Shown: one piece after another, positions 8,985-18,505 of the stretch
Layout: each line of letters begins with the position of its first letter
Position numbering within the stretch: position 1 is the stretch's first letter
Source of the DNA: Ailanthus altissimus
Taxonomy: Eukaryota; Streptophyta; Magnoliopsida; Sapindales; Simaroubaceae
Assembly: GCA_946807835.1 (NCBI GenBank)
Contig: OX327699.1
Location: forward strand, 7,309,001-7,373,000
Length of the DNA stretch: 64,000 nt
Direction of reading: 5' to 3'
Position numbers and translations under genes: made by a program
Notes under the pieces: model-generated
Databases searched by the model: none
Seen by the model: the letters and a program-made list of their open reading frames with translations, nothing else
Told to the model about the DNA's origin: nothing

Positions 8985-11615
8985 ATGGTGAAGGGAATTG
9001 CTGGAACATCTGGGATTACTGAAGGGAAGGGTAGAGACCCCAAAGCTAGGAGACATGGGAGTATTTCGCCAGAAAAGTTCGTTGATCCGAACCATGATCT
9101 AGGGGACATGGTTATGAGGCTCGGTGGTGCTATGAGCAAGGCAACAAATCGCCTTGGGGAGTTGGAGGAGCAAGTCCAGAATGTCGAGGTGGGCCTCGAT
9201 ACTCAAGGTGACGAGCTGCGCTCCCTCATCAAAAGCTCCATTGACGAGCATGTTGACAAGCAACGGGACTGGATCAAGACTTTTCAGGAGAAGGTCTACA
9301 ACACCATGGACAAAGTTCAAGCCCAAGTAGAAGAGCTACGAAAGGGGTTTGAAGATGTCAAGGAGGATGTGGTGTTGTGCAAGCGAGCGGTCGATAACGG
9401 CGTAGCTACTCAAACTGCGGTGGCTGCACCAAGGGTCGAGGCCCCTAAACCGAAGGAGTTTAGCGGCAGACGGGATGCCAAGGAGCTTGACAACTTCTTT
9501 TGGCAAATGGAGAGGTATTTCGGCGCTATGGGCGTGCGGGACGAACACAAGGTAAGTACCGCAACTTTATACCTTTCCGATCATGCAATTCTGTGGTGGC
9601 GTAGGAAAAGCGAGGAGATTCGCAAGGGTACCTGCACCATAGACACATGGGAAGAATTGCAACGGGAGCTAAAACGCCAATTCTATCCGGAGAATGTGGC
9701 GCACGACGCTCGCAAGCGGTTGAAGGAGTTGAAACAAACGAAGTCCATTGGGGAGTACGTAGAGGAGTACTCTTTATTGATGCTGCAAATCCGCAACATG
9801 ACCGAGGAGGACTTGTTGTTCAATTTCCTGGACGGGTTACAATCCTGGGCAGCCAATGAGTTGAAGCGGCGTGGAGTGCAGAATATATCCGACGCCCTTA
9901 CAATGGCGGAGACGCTCATGGATTACCGCAAGGGAGATTCGGGAAAGTTCAAGAATTTTAAACCCAATCACAGTAAGGGTGGGGGAGCCAAGGAGTTTCA
10001 GCCTCCGGAGAGCAAGGAGGAGAAAGGCAAACCGCCCAAGTGGAAGGAGCATAAACGCAACGGCCATAGAGGTAATGGTCCGAAGTCTAACTGTTTTCTT
10101 TGCGATGGGGATCATTGGGTGAAGGACTGTCCGAAAAAGAAGGCTTTCAATGCAATGTATGAGGCACAATACGGGGGCGAACAGAGTCGTATGGGTTGCA
10201 TGCAGCTGTTCAATTCCCTCAAAGCCAAGCGGCGTGCAGATGCGCCAACGGGGACGGCGCTCATGTACCTTGAAGCCTATGTCAATTGCATCAAGACTCA
10301 AGTGTTAGTTGATACGGGGGCTACGCACAACTTCATTAAGCGTGCGGAAGTGGAACGCTTGGGCCTTTATGTAGAGAAGGGAGAGGGATACCTCAAGTCC
10401 GTGAACGCAAGAGCCAAGCCGCTAGATGGGGTGGTTCGTGGAGCTGAAATTCACATTGGCAAATGGCACGGTGAGGTAAATTTCTCAGTAGCACCTCTCG
10501 ATGATTTTGATGTGGTGCTAGGTATGGAGTTCTTACGGCAGTACAATGTGGTGTTACTTCCTCAACACAACTATATGTGTATTTTGGAGGGAGGGCCTCG
10601 AATGATACCGACGGTAGACATGCCCAAGGGTGGGCGATCCAAGCCAAACGCCAAGGTCCTTTCCGCAATGCAACTAAGGGTAGATGCTGGGCGCAAAGGA
10701 GGGTTACATTCAGCCTCAACAACAGGGGTGGATGATGCGGCAAATGGGGGCAAGGATGAATTACCGAAAGTTGTTGCAGAAGTGCTCGGGGAGCACAATG
10801 GGGTCAAGCCTACTGCCATACCGGAAGAACCGCCTTCAAGAGATGTAATTGAGGGCAAGTTGGAGCTTGAGATTACGCTACCAACTATGGGGTTGACGCC
10901 TCCATCGGAGATGGAAGAGTTGCAGGGGCAGCTCGAGGAGTTGTTGGATGCGGGTGTCATCCAAAAGTCCAAGGTGTCACATGATGTGCAGTTTCAGCAC
11001 AAGGAGTGGGTCGAAGACAAGCAGCGGCGTGTCAAGCGTAGTGCGAGGGACTTGGTGATGGAGACGATACTTCCACCACAACGCAAGTCAGCACGCCCAC
11101 TTCACAAGGGCCTTGATCGTGGGGACGAGGGGCCAAGGTTGATTGCCAAGAGAGTTGGCAACGTCTCGCATAAGGTGGAGTTACCTTCGAGACAGCAGCA
11201 GTGGCGACATCAGGTGCATTCCGCAAGCTGTTGGAAGCAGTACCGTGGAGGTACGGGAGATGCAGTATTTGAGCCACACAACCGGGAACCTTTGGGGATT
11301 TCCACACACCATGACAAAGGGGAGCAACTTAGGATGAGTCTTGATTGCTTTGTCGAGTGGAAAGGTTTGCCGGATGGGAGAGCACGCTTGGGACACGAGA
11401 GCGCACAGCTAGAGTTTGCAGAACGGGGTGCGCAAGTTCCAGCGAAGACGCGACGAGGGCGTCGCGTGAATTTGGTGGGGGAGAATGTCACGCCCCAAAT
11501 ATTCTCAAGCAATTACTCGAGTATTTGGCGCGCGACAAGACCACCAAAGGGGTGTCTTAGTCCATTTTTGGTTAAATGGGCTAGAGCTTCAAGAAGGCCC
11601 ATGGAGTTGGGTTGA
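8985..11615 (+). CDS. Gag-protease polyprotein with deleted pol (gypsy)
   Basis: This is an uninterrupted 876-codon frame. The ATG at 8985 is chosen because the frame open further upstream is PBS/LTR sequence. Domains in order: coiled-coil-like N-terminus (about residues 45-130); Retrotrans_gag domain (about 153-315, with WW and ERQFYPE-like motifs, here LKRQFYPENV); basic linker; zinc knuckle CFLCDGDHWVKDC (about 370, CX2CX3HX4C, one residue shorter than canonical); retropepsin-like protease with LVDTGATHNF (active Asp about 443). At about 629-662 an RT N-terminus (PPSEMEELQGQLEELLDAGVIQ) begins but is cut. The frame jumps to a post-integrase segment (LIAKRVGNVSHKVELP) and a chromodomain-like scrap (FVEWKGLPDG, about 788). 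RT, RNase H and integrase are absent. The stop lies 130 bp inside the 3' LTR, so the last 43 residues are LTR-encoded. It could supply particle protein but cannot transpose alone. Confidence 0.92.
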   Translation: MVKGIAGTSGITEGKGRDPKARRHGSISPEKFVDPNHDLGDMVMRLGGAMSKATNRLGELEEQVQNVEVGLDTQGDELRSLIKSSIDEHVDKQRDWIKTFQEKVYNTMDKVQAQVEELRKGFEDVKEDVVLCKRAVDNGVATQTAVAAPRVEAPKPKEFSGRRDAKELDNFFWQMERYFGAMGVRDEHKVSTATLYLSDHAILWWRRKSEEIRKGTCTIDTWEELQRELKRQFYPENVAHDARKRLKELKQTKSIGEYVEEYSLLMLQIRNMTEEDLLFNFLDGLQSWAANELKRRGVQNISDALTMAETLMDYRKGDSGKFKNFKPNHSKGGGAKEFQPPESKEEKGKPPKWKEHKRNGHRGNGPKSNCFLCDGDHWVKDCPKKKAFNAMYEAQYGGEQSRMGCMQLFNSLKAKRRADAPTGTALMYLEAYVNCIKTQVLVDTGATHNFIKRAEVERLGLYVEKGEGYLKSVNARAKPLDGVVRGAEIHIGKWHGEVNFSVAPLDDFDVVLGMEFLRQYNVVLLPQHNYMCILEGGPRMIPTVDMPKGGRSKPNAKVLSAMQLRVDAGRKGGLHSASTTGVDDAANGGKDELPKVVAEVLGEHNGVKPTAIPEEPPSRDVIEGKLELEITLPTMGLTPPSEMEELQGQLEELLDAGVIQKSKVSHDVQFQHKEWVEDKQRRVKRSARDLVMETILPPQRKSARPLHKGLDRGDEGPRLIAKRVGNVSHKVELPSRQQQWRHQVHSASCWKQYRGGTGDAVFEPHNREPLGISTHHDKGEQLRMSLDCFVEWKGLPDGRARLGHESAQLEFAERGAQVPAKTRRGRRVNLVGENVTPQIFSSNYSSIWRATRPPKGCLSPFLVKWARASRRPMELG
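11474..11485 (+). other. Polypurine tract
   Basis: GGTGGGGGAGAA lies immediately upstream of the 3' LTR (TGTCACG at 11486), the expected site for second-strand priming. It is also read through by the coding frame. Confidence 0.85.
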
Positions 11616-12015
11616 GGCCACATTAATGTGGTAGGTGGGAGAATAATCTAGAAAAGGCATATTCCTTTGGATATACTTTTGGTAGTTGGCATCTTTTGGA
11701 ATATTTCTTAGCATATTCTCCTCTTTAGATTTGGACCCTGGATTAGAGTTAATCATAACCGTCCATTGTATATAGCTTTAGCTATAAATAGGTGGAGTTC
11801 TCATTTGAGAATTCATCCTCCAAATTGTAGAAATACTCTTAGCTTGTAAGTGTATAGCTTTGTAATCTCTCTTTAGTAATAAAATACGAGAGTATTCTCT
11901 CAAACACTTGGTGTGCTTCTTTTTCATCTCTTTCTTTGGTTATTGGGGTCTTGTAGGCTGCTTAGCACTAGTAAGTGTCTAAGGCCGCACGGTTTCGAGA
12001 AATCGGGTCGTGACA
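11486..12015 (+). repeat. 3' LTR of the gypsy element
   Basis: A 530-bp copy of the 5' LTR, about 97.5% identical by direct comparison. Nine of the thirteen substitutions fall in the first ~155 bp, and in all nine the 5' LTR carries the T or A form. Element sequence stops at TGACA (12015) and hAT sequence resumes. Confidence 0.93.
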
Positions 12016-12754
12016 CCATATTCAAATAGATTTGATTACTTTTAATCTGACTTGTTATTTTAATTTTAAAAACAGGTTTAAGTAGGATTACACCCAATTA
12101 AAATGAGTATAATTTATAGGGTCTATTCTCCAATTTTTATCATTAAGCTTAATTATTAAACTTATTGAAAATAAATTGAACTATTTTTTGAAAGAATTTT
12201 TAAAAATTACTTTTAAAAATATTTGTTTAAATTATTAAATATTAATTATATTATAACTAAACATAATATTATTAAATTAATATTAAAATATACAAATCAC
12301 TTAAACAAAACAACTTAATATCATTAATCATTATACTAAAAATAAAAATAAAAAATATATACATAATCATTAATTACAATAATGTAAAACACATTAAACT
12401 ATATATAGTTGTCAAATGGCCAAATTATATCAAATAAAAAATTAATATATAAAAAAACCATCTTTAAGTTTCTCCACAACCTTTCATCATAAAAAAAACA
12501 AAATATTATGTTCAATAATATTAAACATATTTAATATAAGAAGCTAATAATATTTATAAAAATATTCACCTTATGTTCTTTATCTTCTTTACAATCTTCC
12601 TTCTCATCATTAGTTAATGTGTCAATTCCTATCTTAAAACAAGTAGCTAATTCAAAATAAAAAGAAAATAAAATAACACGGTAATTATAATAAAAATAAT
12701 AGTAAAAAAGTAAATAAAATATATTTTAAAAACTTTTATACCTCCTGATTTATC

Positions 12755-14799
12755 ACGTAGCTAACTCTGACAGCACATTAGAGTCTCGATTATGTTTGGA
12801 TGAAGGCTATTATGATTTGAAGTAAGAATTCTACCACTAATACTAAACGCTGATTCAGAAGCAACTGTGGTAATTAAAATTGTCAAGATGTCTCTAGCCA
12901 TACAAGCCAATATAGAATACTTATTTGCATTTACTTTCCACCAACTCATAATATTAGAACCCTCTTTAAATGTTAATACATTTTCATTTAAATATGTTTC
13001 CAACTCTGTCTTACCATTCAAAGTATTGCCTACCCTCACAAAGTCCTGATAACCCAAAAATCGTTGGACTTTTCTCTTACGACGAGGCCCCATTTCTATA
13101 GAAACAAAAGAAGTAGAAGATGAGCTACTTTGAGTGTAAGAACTGTCATTTGAAAAAAATTTCAACTGATACTCCTTCACCAAGTTTTCACAAAGGGTAC
13201 GTATTTGATCAACATAATACGAAGCGTCAACATCATAAAGCATAAGAAAGTAATATTCAATCAACCTCATTTTGTACCTTGAGTTTAAAATAGAAGCCAC
13301 ACCTAACAAACCATAAAAGTCCTTCTAATATTTTTTAAATTTTTTTATCATGCTTAAAGCCATATTTTTAATCTCCTCATAATCCGATGAAAACCAATCA
13401 TTCAAGGATAATTTAATCTCACAAACATGATAAAAAAATATGTTTGATATAGGATATGTTGTACCAGAAAACAAACAAGTGAAATCATAAAATAATTTCA
13501 GATTATCTTCTAATTCACCAATCAAATTCCACTCTTACTTACTAGGCATAACAGTGTATTGTGTATCAATTTGATGCAATCGATTGAGAGTATTCTTAAA
13601 ATGCAATGCAGATGAAAGCATGAGATAACAAGAATTCCATCTAGTAGGACAATTAAGCACTAATTTCCTACCACTTGTTATACCAGCCCGAATAGCATTA
13701 TCCTCAATTTTTTCCCTTCTTTTCGGTGATGCATTCCAAAAAATAACGCTTTCACAAATTTTGCCTATTATATCATCAACCATGTCTAATCCTTCCTTTA
13801 CAATCAAATTTAAGATATGGACACAACAACGAATATGAAATAAATTCTCATTCAGGAGCAAGTTAGACTTTTCAATCTTCGTTAACAAACAACTAATTAT
13901 ACGATCATTTGTAGAACAATTATCAACAATAACTGAAGATACCTAGCGCTCAATATTAAGTTCCACTAAACAAGCCATCAATAAGTCAACAAGTATTCTA
14001 CCGGTGCATGGATATTGCATATGTATGAACCTACAATAATAATTAAGGAAAAAGAATAAAATATTATAATTAACATTTAACAACAACAAGATTTTGTTAT
14101 ATTGTAAATAAAACTTAAGAAATCACCTCAAAACTTGACTCCATAAAGCCTAAGTGTCATCAATAAAATGTGCAGTGACTACCATATACCCTTGGTTTTG
14201 TACGTCTGTCGTTCACATATATGTTGTAATAGCAACCTTACTTTAAAGACCCTCTAACAAACTCATATTCTTCGCCTTTTCAAACTCATACAAATTAATA
14301 ATTTCTTTTTTTTGTTGTATTATGAGTTAAATTCTTCTATAGTGGATTAAGGGATACTAATATCTCTCTAAACCCTTCATGCTCCACTATACTCAATGGA
14401 TACTCGTGTTTGATAATTGCACGTGCTATTATTTTCCTTGTAACTTCTTGATCAAAACTCCAAGTCTCTACTCTTGTATTTCCTTCATCATCTTGTACAA
14501 TTTTCAATGCACTTTTACACTTCATTATTTCATTTTGCCTCTTTATATTCCATTTGTCCATATGGATCAACAAATTATGAGTTCCATCACTACTTCTCCC
14601 CCACATACTCTTTGCTACAATATTTACATATAGTTTTTTGCTCCCCATTGACTTCTTTCTTATAAAAATGTTGCCACACAACCGATCGCAACCTTGTCAT
14701 TTTCCCCCCACCACTATCAATTTGGACAGATTGTTGAGTTAAAATTTCATCACCACTTTGAACATCATCATCCACTTCATGTCGTGTAGAATTTGACAT
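12755..14799 (-). pseudogene. hAT transposase (BED finger/RICESLEEPER-like), frameshifted
   Basis: Read on minus from an ATG at 14797-14799: a BED-type zinc finger (SVVWQHFYKK...CKYCSKEY), a frameshift near 14610, then SSDGTHNLLIHMDKW, where the last Cys ligand is Trp. The catalytic core follows: KVAITTYM-stop-TTD where relatives have AITTDMW, so the first catalytic Asp is Tyr and Trp is a stop; then GYMVVTAHFIDD. A plausible intron (14031-14126, GT...AG) precedes RFIHMQYPC, VIVDNCSTND, HIRCCVHILNLIVKEGLD and PTRWNSCYLML (13535-13888). The C-terminal dimerisation region TTVASESAFSISGRILTS is near 12820-12870, with a stop just beyond 12761. Multiple stops and frameshifts make it inactive. It acted as a cut-and-paste transposase for the surrounding hAT element. 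Confidence 0.9.
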
Positions 14800-16590
14800 A
14801 TTTGACCTACAAAATGAATAACAAACAAATCTATAAGCAAATTGTAATAAAATTAATAAAAACAGTAAATTAAAGTATAGCATATATGTGTAGCCACTTA
14901 TTGCATCACTGTTTAATGCAATGGAACCTTTTACAAAAGGAAAATCCAAACCAAAAAACAAGCCCATAGCAAATACCTTGTGAAAGTTGAATATCAGGTC
15001 CAGCTCACAAACCTGGAAGCAACAACAAATTAACATCAATTTTTTGTCCCAGTCAAATGGAAAGTATGCATTATAATGCACTTAGTGATCTTAAGATAAG
15101 TCACAGTAACTTCACTCACACTGCCAAAGTATCTGTCAAGAATCTCTATAAAATGATGAATTATTTCAAGGATCTCCAATTCATTGTCATCTTGATCAAT
15201 GCACATGCAAAAGTATAAATTAGCATATCTGGAAAACAAATTCATAGGAAAACTCAGATTATAATCTCTATAATGATGAAAGATATTCATGAATAGAGTC
15301 TCTCAAATAATCGTAAATAAACTGTAAATTTGTGAATTACCTTTTATAAACAACTTTATATCCTCTCCATTCCACAAAATTACAGAGCTTGGGTCCTCGT
15401 GAGAGAATTGTTCCACTCAGCTCACGGATAACTTTCTCATAAGTGCATTAATTTCAAGAAGCTTAACCATTAGTAATAGAATAATTTCACAAAAATAGCA
15501 ACACAGAACAATGATAATAACAAGAAGTTATCTGACATATATAATAAGAAATATTTTCTAATGTACAACGCTAAGATCTTAATGACAAGGATTTATAAGA
15601 CATACCTTAGTTCTTTCCTTCTGTGCATAAAGAGAATACCATTTTGTCAACCTTACTTTTTCTTGTCGACTGATAAGAAGCACAAAGTGAATCTGAAACA
15701 CATGCATGACCAAAATTATAAAGCAGCAGGAAAACAAAAAGCTTGAGTCTATCTTTATCTTAAAGTTAATAACATCACATTAAAGAGAAAATATTCAATA
15801 AAACAGAGCAAAGAGGAAGATTACAATTTGTTGTAAATTAATTTCAAATTCATTTCATACTAATCAGAATACAATACATGTCTTTATATAGTAGATCAAT
15901 ATAATCAAGATGTATAGATGGCATTCAAACCATAAATCAAGTAAAAATATAACAACTTGTATTTTTGGTGAAAAAAGAGGTTATAACTGATTTTCTATTT
16001 CCAACCATTCAACAGCTTCAACTCTGCACTACTTTAATCAGGTACTCCTTTCTTTTTGCAAAAACGAATACATAACTTCTACAAATATTTATTTTATTTT
16101 ATGTTTATGTTTTAAAAGATAGCTGATTTTAATTTGTTAATCAGTCACACTCGCACCAACCAGAAAGTCTAAGGGTAATATTCAGTCTTCAATGGTAGCC
16201 AGTAACACGAGAATATACAAAGAAAATGACGCCGTGGATACCAGTCATCTCATTCTCATCCTTATCTGACTCCCACCAACATTTTTAAATCATTACCCAC
16301 CACTTGCTCCGCACATCAACAACACAACGTGTGCCTTAAACAGATATAGAATTCGATTAATCGTTAACAATATTTTCTCTGTTTATGGTAAACAAAAATA
16401 TAAAAGCTACTTAAATCTTAAAACCTTATAATTTTTCTCGTTTGCATTTTAGAAACCCCAAATGTTAAAACCCTAGATTCAAGGTTAGCAAACATAAAAG
16501 AGAAATTAAAAAGAAAAATAAAAACAATAGACCATCTCTGAATTATTAATGAAATTATAACATTCTAAAAAAAGGTAAGATCATCACAAC

Positions 16591-16592
<2 letters not shown>

Positions 16593-16622
<30 letters not shown>
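16593..16622 (+). repeat. Poly(C) homopolymer, 30 bases
   Basis: Thirty consecutive C residues interrupt otherwise AT-rich sequence within the 5' part of the hAT element. Either a true unstable mononucleotide tract or partly an assembly/sequencing artefact; the sequence alone cannot decide. Confidence 0.95.
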
Positions 16623-17168
16623 ATTAAACACAAACAATTCTCTGAAAAAATGAAAAAGAACATTGTACAAACATCTCTGTTACCTTACTAGTCAAGCAGC
16701 AATCTTGGGCTATTTAGAATATTTTCGTGTAAATGAAGCAGAAGAATCCCGATCAATTTTTGTAAGATGCTTTCCACAGTCGTAGGTGAAGGAGACGCGT
16801 TGGAAGAATTGAGACTGAAGAAGAAATGAAACTGAACAATATTCTGATTATTTGGATAAATTATATATATATATATCGGGTATTTGGGTTGGGTTGGAAA
16901 TTTATAATTTTACCCTAATAATTCGGGTAATTTTTATCCAATCCAATTTAAAATATTTTTAGATTATTTACTCAATTACCCGCCCCAAATGAGTCGGATA
17001 CCCGCGAGTCATTTTCCCAGCACTTATAAGCTATAAAGTTCTTTGTTATTTTTGAATGTTCTAATTATTTATTATTAAATTTTATTTTGTAGCTTTTATT
17101 TGAGTTGTATGGTTCTTTGTTTTAAATAAAATTAGTTATAATTTATAACTTTTTTAAAAAAATATATA

Positions 17169-18118
17169 TGTTGATGTATCAGCCTATTCTCTAATTCGAT
17201 ATCACTTTGGCATCAACTCAATTATAAATCTAATACTAATTTATTACGAAAATCAATCTTAATACTAATTTCACTTAATAATTAATATTAATATTAATTC
17301 TATTTATTGGGTATACGTGCTCTAATACATTTTTGTTTGATATTTAGCATCATAAAATTTCATACACTTTACGAAAAAGTTTACTTATAAATAAAATAAA
17401 AATAAATAAAATTAATAACACAAAAAAGATAATAATTAATCATACAAGACACAAGAATATATGAGTTCAGTAACAAACACCTATGCCAACGATGGATAAT
17501 TAGATCCTCACTCCTTTTATTCAATTCTTTTATATGCAAAAAACTTCTGTAAGAGAAACTCAGTGAATACAATAATAGATAAACTCTTAAAGAATAGACC
17601 CAATACTTTTTTACCCTTATGCTCACACTTAAGCATTCTATAGTATTCTTTTGTGTTTATGCCTAGCGTCAGAGCTGTCTTAACCCTCTATTCTATTTCT
17701 TGTTGATATATTATTTATTTTAATAAATTACAAAGATTATAAAATATTTAGAAAGTCCCTATAAACCTTATTTTTAATTAAAATAAGAGTTCACATATTG
17801 TAAAATTTTAAAACTGACTTTAAAATGTAATTTTATCTAAAAATGAACTTTTTCCAAATAAGCGGCGCTAAATGCGAGTTTGAACCAACACCACGGTGTT
17901 CAATAGCAAAGGCAGCAAAGTTGGGCATATTGTCTGTGGCATCGCAGCGTCCACACTTGAACAAATTCCTCTTGTGCTTTCATATCCCTTCTTCGGCTCT
18001 AAATCTATGTTTGTCTATTTTTTATACATTCAACGTGTATTTGATCATGTGTCGACTCGTTATTAATTTTCAACTCAAAATTAAATTATACTTTAATTTT
18101 AAATCACCAATTCCAACA
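17169..18118 (-). repeat. Degenerate solo LTR of family 'D'
   Basis: The start TGTTGATGTATCAG...GATATCACTTTGGCATCAA parallels the LTR starts at 38608 and 43473. A decayed family block (TTCAGTAACAAACACCTATG...GATGGAT, about 17465-17495) sits at the expected place. The GC-rich U3 remnant is near 17862-17955, and the terminus ...AAATCACCAATTCCAACA ends at 18118. The flanks ATATA and ATTTA match 4 of 5. The 119-codon open frame at 17843-18202 is a chance frame in this LTR. Orientation is minus. Confidence 0.65.
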
Positions 18119-18441
18119 ATTTACCTACTCCATATCCCCGTAGGTTATCTCATCAAACCCTATTATAATTTTTATCTTAATAACAATTTCATGTTTAATT
18201 AAATTACTAAAAAGAGGCATAACAATAATCATACGCCTCTCTCATTTCATAGTTATCACCAGCTTCATTTCTTCCCTATATTCTTTACATTTATTTTATC
18301 TTTTATGTTTTTTTACTTTATCAGACCTGTTTTTAAACACATGCCGCTGAAATTTTAAAAATTATTTCGTTTTTTATACATCTTATTTAATTCCAAAATC
18401 TTTGGCCAAAATTGAAAGCAATTCCGGAAATTACAGAGACA

Positions 18442-18505
18442 ACTACTCATTGTCACAACTGTAATACTACTCATTGTCACAACTGTAATACTACTCATTG
18501 TCACA
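18442..18505. repeat. Short tandem repeat, 24-bp unit, about 2.7 copies
   Basis: The unit ACTACTCATTGTCACAACTG plus TAAT is repeated perfectly, with a third partial copy. Confidence 0.9.

Larger units (their letters stand above)
8427..12015 (+). mobile_element. Ty3/gypsy LTR retrotransposon lacking RT/RNase H/integrase (Gag-protease-only derivative)
   Basis: There are two LTRs of 531 and 530 bp (8427-8957, 11486-12015) with inverted termini TGTCACG...CGTGACA. The PBS TGGTATCAGAGC is at 8960-8971 and the polypurine tract GGTGGGGGAGAA at 11474-11485. The LTRs differ by 13 substitutions (12 transitions) and one 1-base indel, so this is one of the youngest insertions here. The interior holds one long frame encoding Gag and protease that jumps directly to the post-integrase tail. 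No convincing 5-bp TSD is seen (CTCAT left, CCATA right). It lies 47 bp inside the left end of the hAT element, whose sequence resumes at 12016. Confidence 0.93.
8380..17021 (-). mobile_element. Decayed hAT DNA transposon, interrupted by a gypsy element
   Basis: The interval contains a minus-strand BED/hAT transposase pseudogene (12755-14799) and ends on the right in hAT-like subterminal sequence: ...GGATACCCGCGAGTCATTTTCCCAGC with repeated GGGTA/ACCCG motifs from 16880. The left end GTGGAAATGGGGTTGAA at 8380 resembles the inverted right end (GCTGGGAAAATGACTCG). The flanks ACTTATAG (8372-8379) and ACTTATAA (17022-17029) match 7 of 8, fitting an aged 8-bp hAT target-site duplication. Without the gypsy insertion the element is about 5.1 kb. 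The 14.8-17.0 kb part is presumably 5' leader and introns upstream of the transposase. Boundaries are inferred; the transposase identity is much firmer than the ends. Confidence 0.6.

Noticed and set aside
9837..10301. 154-codon open frame on the minus strand
   Set aside because: It is antisense to the conserved gag/zinc-knuckle sequence and shows no family motif; shadow of the real frame.
8422..12020. 5-bp target-site duplication of the gypsy element
   Set aside because: CTCAT and CCATA do not match when the LTR ends are fixed at TGTCACG/CGTGACA; a shifted match would require non-canonical ends.
17843..18202. 119-codon open frame
   Set aside because: It lies across the U3 and end of a degenerate family D LTR; sister LTRs do not keep it open.
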